NCBI GenBank assembly: GCA_900472625.1
Contig: UCIT01000002.1
Location: 54,422-118,421, forward strand
DNA: 64,000 nucleotides
Origin: Hyphomicrobiales bacterium
GTDB lineage: Bacteria > Pseudomonadota > Alphaproteobacteria > Rhizobiales > Rhizobiaceae
Direction of reading: 5' to 3'
The position numbers and the translations under genes are program-made. Below, in pieces: positions 21,690-30,251 of the stretch. Each line of letters starts with the position of its first letter. Position 1 is the stretch's first letter. The notes beneath the pieces are model-generated. The model was not told the origin of the DNA, did no database searches, and saw only the letters and a program-made list of their open reading frames with translations.

Positions 21690-21789
21690 TCACGGTTTGA
21701 CAGGGCCAGCGTGCAAATTTCATCTCGCCTCTTTCCTTGACCGGCATCACTGACTACTTTCGAACGATTGCAAGAAGAATGAGGGTCTC

Positions 21790-23115
21790 ATGGCACCAGG
21801 AAATCCACCACGCCATTCGAAGAGCACCGACGAGCCGGTCACGATCGACCTCGATGCGCAGGAGATTGCCTCATCAGCCGATGCCGAAAAGGATGGCCAC
21901 GAGCCGGTGGAGGCAACAGAATCGGTAAATGCCGAGACCGCGCCGGAGCCTGCCGAACCGATTTTCGAGGAAGACAGGCTGCCGGAAGAGAAGACTTACG
22001 AAGAGACATCGTACGGCGACACGGCGCCTGAACACCCGGCACCCGACGAACAGCCGCCGGCCTATAGCCATGCGCCGGAACCGGTCGAACCCGTGCTGGA
22101 GCAGCCCCGCCAGCAGGGCAACACCTCCGGCCTGATTGCCGCCGGCATCGTTGGTGGGCTGATCGCACTCGCGGGCGCCGGCGCCATCCAGTATGCCGGC
22201 TTCCTGCCCGGCTCATCGAGCCCGGTGCCAACCCAAGAGATATCAAGCCTCTCCGGCGAGATCGACGGCCTCAAGCAGTCCGTCGCCAAACTCGCATCCG
22301 CGCCGCCGCCCGCTGCCATCGACGACGCGCTGGCCAAGCGCGTCGAGGCGCTGGAAGCCGCCGCCAAGGCAGCCCCGACCACAACATCCGGTGCCGACAG
22401 CGCCACCACAGATGCGCTGAACCAGAAGCTCGCCGGTCTCACCGCTGAGCTCGAGCAGCTGCGCGGCACTGTCACCCAGGCCACTGAACAGCGCGCCAGC
22501 AACGGCGCCGAGATCGAGCAACGCCTGGCGGATGCCGAAAAGAAGCTCAACGAGCCGCGCCAGGACGTCGCCGTCGCCAAGGCGATCGCCGCAGCCGCGC
22601 TGAAGGCCGCCATCGATCGCGGCGGCCCGTTCGTCGCCGAGCTCGACACCTTCGCCGGCGTCTCGCCGGATGATCCCGTCGCAACCGACCTCAAGCAGTT
22701 TTCCGAAACCGGCGTGCCCTCGCGCGCCGAGCTGATCCGTGAGGTCCCCGACGTCGCGACCGCGATCATCGGCAGCGTCAACAAGACCGACCCGAACCAG
22801 AGCTGGTCCGACCGGCTGATATCAGGCGCCAAGTCGCTGGTCACGGTGCGCCCGGTCGGCAACATCGAGGGCGAAAGCGTCGAGGCGATTGCCGCGCGCT
22901 TGGAAGACAAGGTGAAGAACGGCGACCTGCCGGGCGCGGCCACCGAATGGAACACGCTGCCATCGGAGGCCAAGCAGGCCTCGGCCGCCTTCAAGCAGTC
23001 GCTGGAAGCCCGCATCCGCGTCGAGGAGCTGGTCGGCAGTGCCCTGTCGAAGGCGGTTTCCGGCACCGGTGCCAATGGCACTGCCCCCTTATCCGGCACC
23101 GGCAAGGAGGGCTGA
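21790..23115 (+). CDS. Mitofilin/Mic60-like inner-membrane protein (COG4223)
   Basis: 441 aa. An acidic, Pro/Glu-rich N-terminus (residues 1-110) is followed by one transmembrane helix (about 115-140, GLIAAGIVGGLIALAGAGAI) and then a long Ala/Glu/Lys-rich helical stretch with coiled-coil character (about 155-270). The C-terminal domain (about 280-430) contains a DLPGAATEWNTLPSEAKQA-type segment, the region shared with mitochondrial Mic60. In alphaproteobacteria the gene is known to sit beside hemD/hemY, as here. It probably shapes or tethers the cytoplasmic membrane. The start ATG follows a clear intergenic gap of 100 bases. Confidence 0.88.
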   Translation: MAPGNPPRHSKSTDEPVTIDLDAQEIASSADAEKDGHEPVEATESVNAETAPEPAEPIFEEDRLPEEKTYEETSYGDTAPEHPAPDEQPPAYSHAPEPVEPVLEQPRQQGNTSGLIAAGIVGGLIALAGAGAIQYAGFLPGSSSPVPTQEISSLSGEIDGLKQSVAKLASAPPPAAIDDALAKRVEALEAAAKAAPTTTSGADSATTDALNQKLAGLTAELEQLRGTVTQATEQRASNGAEIEQRLADAEKKLNEPRQDVAVAKAIAAAALKAAIDRGGPFVAELDTFAGVSPDDPVATDLKQFSETGVPSRAELIREVPDVATAIIGSVNKTDPNQSWSDRLISGAKSLVTVRPVGNIEGESVEAIAARLEDKVKNGDLPGAATEWNTLPSEAKQASAAFKQSLEARIRVEELVGSALSKAVSGTGANGTAPLSGTGKEG

Positions 23116-23119
23116 GGAC

Positions 23120-24745
23120 ATGGTCAGGCTCATCGTCTTCGCAATTCTCGTCCTCATCCTCGGCTACGGCTTCTCCTGGCTGGCCGATCGCCCCGGCGAT
23201 CTGTCACTGATCTGGGAAGGCCAGCTTTACCAGACCCGGCTGATCGTCGCCGCCACCGCCATCATCGCGCTGATCGCGCTTGTGATGGTCGCCTGGTGGC
23301 TGGTGCGGGTCATCTGGACCTCGCCCCACTCCGTCACCCGCTATTTCCGCGCCCGCAAGCGCGACCGCGGCTATCAGGCGCTGTCGACCGGCCTGATCGC
23401 CGCCGGCGCCGGCAATGCGCTGCTCGCCCGCAAGATGGCCGCCCGTTCGCGCGGCCTGATCCGCGCCGACCAGGAGCCGCTGATCGCCCTGCTCGAAGCC
23501 CAGGCCGCCCTGATCGAGGGGCGCCATGACGAGGCCCGCGCCAAGTTCGAGGCGATGGTCGAGGATCCGGAAACCCGCGAGCTCGGCCTGCGCGGCCTCT
23601 ATCTCGAGGCCAAGCGCCTCGGCGCGACCGAGGCCGCCCGACAATATGCCGAAAAGGCCGCCGAGAACGCACCCTATCTCCCTTGGGCGGCGCAGGCGAC
23701 GCTGGAATCCCGCAGTCAGGCCGGCCGCTGGGACGACGCCATCCGGCTGCTCGAACAGCAGAAGGCCGCTCGCGTCATCGACAAGCCGGAGGCCGACCGC
23801 CTGCGCGCCGTGCTGCTGACGGCCCGCGCCACCGAGAAGCTGGAGAACGACCCGGCCGGCGCCCGCGACGACGCCACCCATGCGCTGAAACTCGCGGCCG
23901 ATTTCGAGCCGGCGGCGATCATCGCCGCCAAGGCACTGTTTCGCGAGGACAAGCTGCGCAAGGCCGCCTCCATTCTCGAGCAGGCGTGGAAGGCCAACCC
24001 GCATCCGGAGATCGGCGCCACCTATGTCCGCGCCCGCAGCGGTGACTCCACCGCGGACCGGCTGAAACGCGCCGAGAAACTCGAAAACATCAGGCCAAAC
24101 AACATCGAATCGCTGCTTGTCGTCGCCCAGGCGGCGCTCGACACCAGGGATTTCGGCAAGGCCCGTGCCAAGGCCGAAGCCGCCGCCCGCGTCGAGCCGC
24201 GCGAGGCCGCCTTCCTGCTGCTCGCCGATATCGAGGAGGCTGAGACCGGCGATCAGGGCCGCATCCGCCACTGGCTGGCGCAGGCGCTGAAGGCGCCGCG
24301 CGATCCGGCATGGGTGGCCGACGGCTACGTCTCCGACAAATGGCTGCCGCTTTCGCCGGTGACAGGCAAGCTCGACGCCTTCGTCTGGAAGAACGCCTTC
24401 GCCCAGCTCGAGGGTCCGGTCGAGGACGGCACCGCGCTGTCGATCGACACGGCCCTGAAAAGCCTGCCGCCCGTGCGCGACATCCGCGCCGAAAGTGCGG
24501 CCGCCGACCACCGCATCATCGAGCTTGAGCGCGCCGCCAGCATCGCCAGGGCGGCCCGGCCGGCGCCTGAGCCGGTACCGGCGCCAAAGCCGCCAGCCAA
24601 ACCGGTGGACATACAGCCCACGCCGACAAGACAGCCATCCGACGCCCCGGAACCCCGCCCCTTCTTCGGCGGGCTGCCCGACGATCCGGGCGTCAAGAAC
24701 CCCAAGGCCGAGCCCGAACCCAAGACGCGGCTTCGCCTCTTCTAG
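23120..24745 (+). CDS. hemY: HemY-like TPR membrane protein
   Basis: 541 aa from ATG 23120 (MVRLIVFAILVLILGYGF), four bases after the Mic60-like gene; the upstream frame extension lies within that gene. Two transmembrane helices (about residues 3-20 and 40-65) form the HemY_N region, followed by a periplasmic or cytosolic series of TPR helices (about 90-440) and a Pro-rich tail. This is the HemY_N/TPR protein (not the protoporphyrinogen oxidase also called HemY). Its exact role in haem synthesis is unresolved. Confidence 0.92.
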   Translation: MVRLIVFAILVLILGYGFSWLADRPGDLSLIWEGQLYQTRLIVAATAIIALIALVMVAWWLVRVIWTSPHSVTRYFRARKRDRGYQALSTGLIAAGAGNALLARKMAARSRGLIRADQEPLIALLEAQAALIEGRHDEARAKFEAMVEDPETRELGLRGLYLEAKRLGATEAARQYAEKAAENAPYLPWAAQATLESRSQAGRWDDAIRLLEQQKAARVIDKPEADRLRAVLLTARATEKLENDPAGARDDATHALKLAADFEPAAIIAAKALFREDKLRKAASILEQAWKANPHPEIGATYVRARSGDSTADRLKRAEKLENIRPNNIESLLVVAQAALDTRDFGKARAKAEAAARVEPREAAFLLLADIEEAETGDQGRIRHWLAQALKAPRDPAWVADGYVSDKWLPLSPVTGKLDAFVWKNAFAQLEGPVEDGTALSIDTALKSLPPVRDIRAESAAADHRIIELERAASIARAARPAPEPVPAPKPPAKPVDIQPTPTRQPSDAPEPRPFFGGLPDDPGVKNPKAEPEPKTRLRLF

Positions 24746-24760
24746 ACAGACAGGACCCGT

Positions 24761-25246
24761 ATGTTCGAACGTTTCCAGGCATTTTTCCAGAACCTGACAA
24801 ACGACCACCCGAAGAGTACCTTCGCACCCGACGATCCCCGCATCGCGGTGGCGGCGCTGTGCATGCAGGTGATGGAGTCCGACGGCCAGGTCAAGGACAG
24901 CGAGAAGAAGCGCCTGCGCAAGCTCTTGAAGGACCAGTATGGCCTCGACGGCAAGCAGCTCGATGCTCTGATCGCCGCCGGCCAGGAGGCCGAGAGCGAC
25001 GCGGTCGATTACTACCGTTTCACCTCTGACCTGAAGCGCCATCTCGACACCGAGCAGCGGCTGGAGCTGATCGGCATTCTCTGGGACATCGTCTATGCCG
25101 ATGGCGAGCGCAGCGAGATGGAGGACGACGCCATCTGGCGGATTGCCGAACTACTCGGCGTCTCGGCCCGCGAGCGTATCCAGAAGCGTCAGGAAGCCGC
25201 CAAGCGCGTCACCGGCATCGACGTGGTGCAAGACGATGCCGACTGA
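24761..25246 (+). CDS. TerB-family protein
   Basis: 161-aa all-helical TerB domain protein. The characteristic segments are AVAALCMQVMESDGQVKDSEKKRLR and its symmetric second half GILWDIVYADGERSEMEDDAIWRIAELL, each with the acidic DG-x-V/R-x-x-E pattern that binds metal in TerB. Despite the family name, tellurite resistance is not implied. The stop overlaps the next gene's start by 11 bases, and hemY ends 15 bases upstream. Confidence 0.9.
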   Translation: MFERFQAFFQNLTNDHPKSTFAPDDPRIAVAALCMQVMESDGQVKDSEKKRLRKLLKDQYGLDGKQLDALIAAGQEAESDAVDYYRFTSDLKRHLDTEQRLELIGILWDIVYADGERSEMEDDAIWRIAELLGVSARERIQKRQEAAKRVTGIDVVQDDAD

Positions 25247-25994
25247 CAGTATCGGACAGCCGCCGAAACGCCCCGTGCTGATCGTCCTGCATCAGGAGCG
25301 ATCGAGCCCCGGGCGCGTCGGTCAGCTGCTGATCGAAAAAGGCTACCCGCTCGACATCCGCCGCCCCGTGCTCGGCCAGGCGCTGCCGAAGACGCTGGCG
25401 GCCCACGCCGGCGCCGTCGTCTTCGGCGGGCCAATGAGCGCCAACGACCCGGATGATTTCGTCAAGGCGGAGATCGGCTGGCTGGATGTGCCGCTGAAGG
25501 AGAAGCGGCCGATGCTCGGCATCTGCCTCGGCGCCCAGATGCTGGTGCGCCATCTCGGTGGCAAGGTGCAGCCGAACGCCGACGGCTCCACCGAGATCGG
25601 CTGGTACCCGCTGCGCGCAACCGAGAAGGGCCGGCAGCTGCTGCACTGGCCGAAGATGGTTTACCACTTCCACCGCGAAGGCTTCGACCTGCCGCGCGGC
25701 GCCGAATTGCTGGCCGAGGGCGACATCTACCGCAACCAGGCCTTCCGCTACGGCGAGCACGCCTGGGCTTTGCAGTTCCATGCCGAGCTGACGCGAGCGA
25801 TGATGCACCGCTGGGTCGTCCACGGCGCCCAGCGCTTTATCCTGCCCAACGCCCAGCAGGGCCGCGAGCATCTCGAGGGCCGCATGCTGTTCGACGCGCC
25901 GCTGAAGGCCTGGCTCGACGAATTCCTCGACATCGTCTTCGAGGGCAAGCCCGCGAAAAGCGCCGCCCGCTCAAGGGCCGCCCTTTCGGCGTAG
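25236..25994 (+). CDS. Class I glutamine amidotransferase-like protein
   Basis: 252 aa from ATG 25236, chosen because it sits 11 bases before the terB stop, typical of coupled genes. Triad class I amidotransferase with nucleophile C97 in LGICLGAQM, and FHAE containing the histidine and glutamate near residue 190. VFGGPMSANDPDD is the oxyanion-hole region. COG0518-like members are annotated as GMP synthase-like but lack the synthetase domain; the substrate of this stand-alone form is not known. Confidence 0.9.
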   Translation: MPTDSIGQPPKRPVLIVLHQERSSPGRVGQLLIEKGYPLDIRRPVLGQALPKTLAAHAGAVVFGGPMSANDPDDFVKAEIGWLDVPLKEKRPMLGICLGAQMLVRHLGGKVQPNADGSTEIGWYPLRATEKGRQLLHWPKMVYHFHREGFDLPRGAELLAEGDIYRNQAFRYGEHAWALQFHAELTRAMMHRWVVHGAQRFILPNAQQGREHLEGRMLFDAPLKAWLDEFLDIVFEGKPAKSAARSRAALSA

Positions 25995-26160
25995 ATGCGC
26001 CGCAAGCCGCTTCGTGCTAACATTCCATTCGTAGACAGAGGCGAGCGATGGGGGCCGTTGCGGCCGCTGTTCTCGCGCGAAAAGACGTTCCGATCCACGA
26101 TCCGGCCGAACAGCCGCGCGTCTTGCGCGGAAGTGACCGAAGCCATGTCAGGGGAACACC

Positions 26161-26646
26161 ATGTCGAACTACGAACAGAAGCTTGTCTCGATGGGTCTGG
26201 TGCTGCCGCAGCCGCTGACGCTGCCCTCGCACATGGTCCTGCCGTTCCCCTGGGTGAACGTGCGCGGCGACCGCGCCTTCATATCAGGCCACGGTCCGCA
26301 GAACCCTGACGGCTCCCCGGCCGGCCCGTTCGGCGCCGTCGGCGATATCGTCTCGATCGAGGACGCCAAGGCATCGGCCCGCAAAGCCGGCCTTGCCATG
26401 CTCGGCTCCCTGAAGCGCGAACTCGGCAGCCTCGACCGCATCACCGGCTGGTGCCGCGTTCTGGGCATGGTCAACTGCGCCCCCCGCTTCGCCAATCCCC
26501 CCGCCGTCATCAATGGCTTCACCGACCTCATCCTCGAAGTCTTCGGCCACGACGTCGGCAGCCACGCCCGCTCGGCGATTGGCGTCGCGGGCTTGCCGTT
26601 GAACTTCCCGGTCGAGATCGAGGCGGAGGTGATGATTTCGGGGTGA
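26161..26646 (+). CDS. RidA family protein
   Basis: 161-aa RidA/YjgF (TdcF) family protein, a trimeric imine/enamine deaminase that hydrolyses reactive 2-aminoacrylate-like intermediates. Visible are the FPWVNVRGDRAFISGHGPQ strand pair and the conserved late arginine region with CAPRFANPPAV and ARSAIGVAGLP. The AGLP-type end, with the arginine before it, is the canonical active-site patch. The ribosome site GGGGAA lies 8 bases before ATG. The 166 bases between the amidotransferase stop and this ATG hold no clear gene. Confidence 0.92.
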   Translation: MSNYEQKLVSMGLVLPQPLTLPSHMVLPFPWVNVRGDRAFISGHGPQNPDGSPAGPFGAVGDIVSIEDAKASARKAGLAMLGSLKRELGSLDRITGWCRVLGMVNCAPRFANPPAVINGFTDLILEVFGHDVGSHARSAIGVAGLPLNFPVEIEAEVMISG

Positions 26647-26670
26647 GGGAGTTCGGCGCTGCGGCCAGTA

Positions 26671-26823
26671 GCACCCCCCCTGCCCTGCCGGGCATCTCCC
26701 CCTCAAGGGGGGAGATTGGCTGGGCGCACCTGCTCGCTCCACGTTTATTGTTTGGCCGGGAGATCGCAACGATTCGATCTCCCCCCTTGAGGGGGAGATG
26801 TCCGGCAGGACAGAGGGGGGTGC
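26671..26823. repeat. ~150-bp palindromic MITE-like element, copy 1
   Basis: Begins GCACCCCCCC and ends GGGGGGTGC as inverted termini. Each end carries a strong stem built on CTCCCCCTCAAGGGGGGAG-type sequence, with CTGCCGGGCAT / ATGTCCGGCAG on either side and a centre containing GCTCGCTCCACG. A second copy lies at 33945-34094 and shares both arms and the GCTCGCTCCACG centre. It carries no coding capacity. It lies downstream of the ridA stop and before the convergent MFS gene stop; it could terminate transcription from both sides. It looks like the interspersed palindromic repeats common in Rhizobiaceae; I cannot name the family. Confidence 0.85.
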
Positions 26824-26862
26824 CACGCGGTAAAACGCCCAACACCCCACCCCACAAAAAAC

Positions 26863-28107
26863 CTAGCCCTCACCCCGCTCCGGCGCATCCAAGGCATCGA
26901 TCCTGCGCAACTGCGGAAAGCTCGTCGCCCAGATCGCCGCCACGGCAAGAGTCCCGATCCCGCCGATGATCACCGCCGGCACCGCGCCGAACACATGCGC
27001 CATCGTGCCCGCACGAAACTCGCCGAGTTCGTTCGACGCCCCGACGAACACCATGTTGACGGCGTTGACGCGGCCGCGCAGGTGGTCTGGCGTCCACAGC
27101 GCGATCAGGCTTTCGCGCACATAGACCGAGACCATGTCGGCCGCGCCCATCAGCGCCAGCGCTGCGATCGACAGCTCGACATTGGTCGATAGGCCAAAGA
27201 CAATGGTGCCCAGCCCGAACAGCGCCACGCCGACGAACATGTAGATGCCGGCGCGGTGCTTCAGCGGATAGGTGGCAAGCAACACAGCCATGATGATGGC
27301 GCCGACACCCGGCGCCGAGCGCAGCAGGCCGAGACCCCAGGGGCCGAGCGTCAGGATATCGCGCGCGAAGATCGGCATCAGCGCCACGGCGCCGCCGAGC
27401 AGCACCGCAAAGAGATCGAGCGAGATCGCCCCAAGCACCACCTTTTCCGTGCGGATGAACTTGAAGCCGCCGAGGATCATGTCCCAGCTCTTCGCCTCAC
27501 CTGTGGTTTTCTGCTCCGGCTTCGGGATCAGGAACAGCAGAATGGCGCCGAGGATGGCGAAGACGACGGCGACCGTATAGGCGGTATGGGCGTTGATGCC
27601 GTAAAGCAGGCCGCCGAGCACCGGGCCGGTGATCGCCGCCAGCTGCCAGGACGACGAGTTCCAGGCGATCGCGTTCGACAGGTCCTGCGCTGGCACCAGG
27701 TTCGGCGCCAGAGATTGCACCGCCGGTGACATGAACGCCCGCTCGATGCCGAACACCAGCAGCACGCCGAACACAGGGATCGGCGAGAAGGTCCCCGATA
27801 TGGTCATCCCGAGCAGCGCCAGCGTACAGAGCGCCGCCACCAGCGAGCATGCGGACGCGATGGCGCGCCTGTTGTAGCGGTCGGCGACCGAGCCGGTGAC
27901 GAGGATCAGGAGCAGCGACGGCAGGAATTGTACCAGCCCGATCAGTCCGAGATAGATGGCGCTGCCCGTCTGGTCGTACATCTGCCATCCCACCGCGACG
28001 CTGACGATCTGCTGCGAGAACGAGAGAAGGAAGCGCGCGTAGAAGAAGCGGGTGTAGGAAGAGTGCCGGAAGGCCGCGAAACGGTCGCCGTGGGCTGAGA
28101 TGGACAT
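26863..28107 (-). CDS. MFS transporter (EntS-like exporter family)
   Basis: 414 aa from ATG 28107 (MSISAHGDRFAAFRHSSYTRFFYARFL), with GGAAAG upstream; the longer frame to 28161 adds no recognisable sequence. About 12 transmembrane helices, opening RFLLSFSQQIVSVAVGWQMYD, with the family loop ADRYNRRAIA and a second-half PLKHRAGIYMFVG. These resemble the EntS/MFS_3 group of exporters. Substrate unknown; nearest neighbours give no clue. Confidence 0.85.
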   Translation of the reverse strand: MSISAHGDRFAAFRHSSYTRFFYARFLLSFSQQIVSVAVGWQMYDQTGSAIYLGLIGLVQFLPSLLLILVTGSVADRYNRRAIASACSLVAALCTLALLGMTISGTFSPIPVFGVLLVFGIERAFMSPAVQSLAPNLVPAQDLSNAIAWNSSSWQLAAITGPVLGGLLYGINAHTAYTVAVVFAILGAILLFLIPKPEQKTTGEAKSWDMILGGFKFIRTEKVVLGAISLDLFAVLLGGAVALMPIFARDILTLGPWGLGLLRSAPGVGAIIMAVLLATYPLKHRAGIYMFVGVALFGLGTIVFGLSTNVELSIAALALMGAADMVSVYVRESLIALWTPDHLRGRVNAVNMVFVGASNELGEFRAGTMAHVFGAVPAVIIGGIGTLAVAAIWATSFPQLRRIDALDAPERGEG

Positions 28108-28246
28108 GGGATCTTTCCGACAAACAGGAGAAGCGACGCTGCCCAAACCCGCCTGTGACACATGATTGCCCGCGTGTTTTCACAGGGCTCTTGCCGGTTT
28201 AGTCGCCAATGTCTACATGTCTGTCAACAACGAACTGGAGACGACG

Positions 28247-28537
28247 ATGATTGCGCTTTTTCAAACCATTGATTTGGCTTTGAATCTCTACACCTGGATC
28301 TTGATCGCCAGCGCCATTTTCTCCTGGCTCTATGCGTTCAACGTCATCAACTCAAGCAACCAGTTCGTCAATTCGGTCGGCATGTTCCTCTACAACGTCA
28401 CCGAACCGGTGCTGCGCCCGATCCGCCGCGTGCTGCCAAATCTCGGCGGCATCGACATTTCGCCGATCGTGCTGCTCCTGATCATCTTCTTCATCCGCTC
28501 CTTCATGTGGAACACCATCGTCCCTATGGTGGTGTGA
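28247..28537 (+). CDS. YggT family membrane protein
   Basis: 96 aa from ATG 28247 with an upstream GGAG, giving two membrane helices (residues about 5-25 and 70-92). The conserved [29 protein letters not shown] segment is the YggT signature. YggT proteins are implicated in osmotic response and, in plastids, thylakoid/nucleoid organisation. Its stop overlaps the following DUF167 start (GTGA), the common yggT-DUF167 pair. Confidence 0.92.
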   Translation: MIALFQTIDLALNLYTWILIASAIFSWLYAFNVINSSNQFVNSVGMFLYNVTEPVLRPIRRVLPNLGGIDISPIVLLLIIFFIRSFMWNTIVPMVV

Positions 28538-28848
28538 CCCGGCCCTACAAGGCCTTCGCGGATCACCTCACGCTCGCGGTGCGGCTGACGCCGAATGGCG
28601 GGCGCGATCAGCTTGATGGTATCGAACTCGATGCCGACGGCAAGGCCCGCCTGAAGGCCCGCGTCTCCGTCGTCCCCGAGAAGGGCAAGGCCAACAAGGC
28701 GCTCGTTGCCCTCATTGCCAAGGCGCTCGGCCTCCCCAAATCCTCCGTCAGCCTCGTCTCCGGCGACACGTCGCGCAAAAAAATCCTCCGGATCGATGCC
28801 GAGCCGGAGGATGTGATGGTCAAGCTGGATGTGTTTCTCGGCCTGTAA
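28534..28848 (+). CDS. DUF167 family protein
   Basis: 104 aa if started at GTG 28534, which overlaps the yggT stop by four bases; a GTG at 28507 would extend it nine codons and is less likely. Contains [45 protein letters not shown] and [16 protein letters not shown], matching the DUF167/UPF0235 fold across its length. The function is unknown. Its stop abuts the ppa stop (convergent, no gap). Confidence 0.93.
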   Translation: MTRPYKAFADHLTLAVRLTPNGGRDQLDGIELDADGKARLKARVSVVPEKGKANKALVALIAKALGLPKSSVSLVSGDTSRKKILRIDAEPEDVMVKLDVFLGL

Positions 28849-29385
28849 TCAGGCCTTTTCCTTCTTGGCGCGTTCGATCGCCTCGAGGATCAGGGCGCCG
28901 GCTTCCTTGGCATCGCCCCAGCCGTAGATCTTCACCCACTTGCCGGGCTCCAGATCCTTGTAGTGCTCGAAGAAGTGCTCGATCTGCTTGACGGTGATCT
29001 CGGGCAGGTCGGTGTAGTCCTTGACCTTGTCGTAGCGCATCGTCAGCTTCGGCGACGGCACGGCGATGATCTTCTCGTCCTTGCCGGAATTGTCTTCCAT
29101 CTTCAGAACGCCGATCGGGCGCACGTTGATGACGCAGCCTGGAACCAGCGGGCGGGTGCTGGCGATCAAAACGTCGATCGGGTCGCCGTCTTCCGACAGC
29201 GTGTGCGGCACGAAGCCATAGTTACCCGGATAGGTCATCGGCGTGTAGAGGAAACGGTCGACGACGAGCGTGCCGGCTTCCTTGTCCATCTCGTACTTGA
29301 TCGGATGACCACCAACCGGCACTTCAACGATGACGTTGACGTCCTCAGGTGGGTTCTTGCCAATGGAAATGGCGTCGATGCGCAT
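28849..29385 (-). CDS. ppa: Inorganic pyrophosphatase
   Basis: 178 aa from ATG 29385 ([23 protein letters not shown]). Class I soluble pyrophosphatase: the metal-binding acidic positions are in DGDPIDVLI, and [12 protein letters not shown] and the KYEMDKEAG substrate lysine segment are present. It hydrolyses pyrophosphate released by biosynthesis and is essential in many bacteria. It lies end to end with the DUF167 gene on the other strand. Confidence 0.97.
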   Translation of the reverse strand: MRIDAISIGKNPPEDVNVIVEVPVGGHPIKYEMDKEAGTLVVDRFLYTPMTYPGNYGFVPHTLSEDGDPIDVLIASTRPLVPGCVINVRPIGVLKMEDNSGKDEKIIAVPSPKLTMRYDKVKDYTDLPEITVKQIEHFFEHYKDLEPGKWVKIYGWGDAKEAGALILEAIERAKKEKA

Positions 29386-29541
29386 GCGATAACTCCCGCG
29401 ACGTGATTGTTGGCAGCCAGATAATCGGATTTTCGCCGCGAAGCAACACGGCACAACGGCGCAGGCACATGATAGTTTTATGATCTGGCCTTCAAAATGC
29501 CGGAAAACTGGGCAGAGGCCGAACTTCCAGCCAAGGGAATA

Positions 29542-30048
29542 TCAGTTCCAGATGAAGCCGATCTTCTTCAACGGCTTCTCGTCGAAGGTTTCGGTACCCT
29601 CGCAATAATCGACGCCGCCATGACCGCGATAGAAATCGGCGCCGTGCTCGTTCTCCTCAAGGCACCAGACCACCATGCCCTTGCAGCCGAGCGACTTCAG
29701 CAGCCGCTGTGCCTCGGTAAACAGCATGTGGCCGAGGCCGATGCCCTGATACTCGGGACGGAGATAGATTTCGTAGATCTCGCCTTCCTGCGGCAGCGCC
29801 CGGGCCCGGTTGAGACCGAGCGTGGCGTAACCGGCAACCGTGCCGGCGACGTCGAGGACCAGCAGCGTCGCGGGACCGCGCGTTGCCTTGCGCCACCAGC
29901 TTTCGCCGCGGCGCTCGACCATCTGGTTCAGCGCCCTGTGCGGGATGATGCCGGCATAGGTATGTTTCCACGCAAGCCGATGCACCTCCGAGATGGCTCG
30001 GGAATCATGCGGCTCGGCCCGCCGAACATCGATCGACAACGTTTTCAT
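29542..30048 (-). CDS. GNAT family N-acetyltransferase
   Basis: 168 aa from ATG 30048 (MKTLSIDVRRAEPHDSRAISEVH). GNAT fold with the acetyl-CoA binding pattern in LRPEYQGIGLGHMLF (R/Q-x-x-G-x-G/A) and the catalytic-region strand IYEIYLRP; the C-terminal GVDYCEGTETFDEKPLKKIGF is typical of this subgroup. Substrate unknown. Separated from ppa by a 156-base gap. Confidence 0.9.
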   Translation of the reverse strand: MKTLSIDVRRAEPHDSRAISEVHRLAWKHTYAGIIPHRALNQMVERRGESWWRKATRGPATLLVLDVAGTVAGYATLGLNRARALPQEGEIYEIYLRPEYQGIGLGHMLFTEAQRLLKSLGCKGMVVWCLEENEHGADFYRGHGGVDYCEGTETFDEKPLKKIGFIWN

Positions 30049-30200
30049 AACGCTTACTCTGGCCCGGTCGCGGACAATTAACCATATGGACAAACGCATA
30101 TGAACCAATTGCCCACAGGCTTAACATGTGGACGACGGCTGAAATTTAACGCTTTTTTAACTATTGCGACAAGCGGGATTCGACGCGGCACACAAATAAA

Positions 30201-30225
30201 AAACCCCGGCGCGGAGGCCGGGGTT
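30201..30225 (-). terminator. Intrinsic terminator after typA
   Basis: Stem AAACCCCGGC / GCCGGGGTTT around a GCGGAG-type loop, followed on the minus strand by a run TTTTTTATTT. It lies 27 bases past the typA stop and is a strong rho-independent terminator. Confidence 0.9.
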
Positions 30226-30251
30226 TCAACTCTAAGTAAGCGGCGTCTTGA

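Noticed and set aside
23204..25042. 612-codon open frame antisense to hemY and terB
   Set aside because: Gly/Arg/Leu-rich shadow of a GC-rich coding region.
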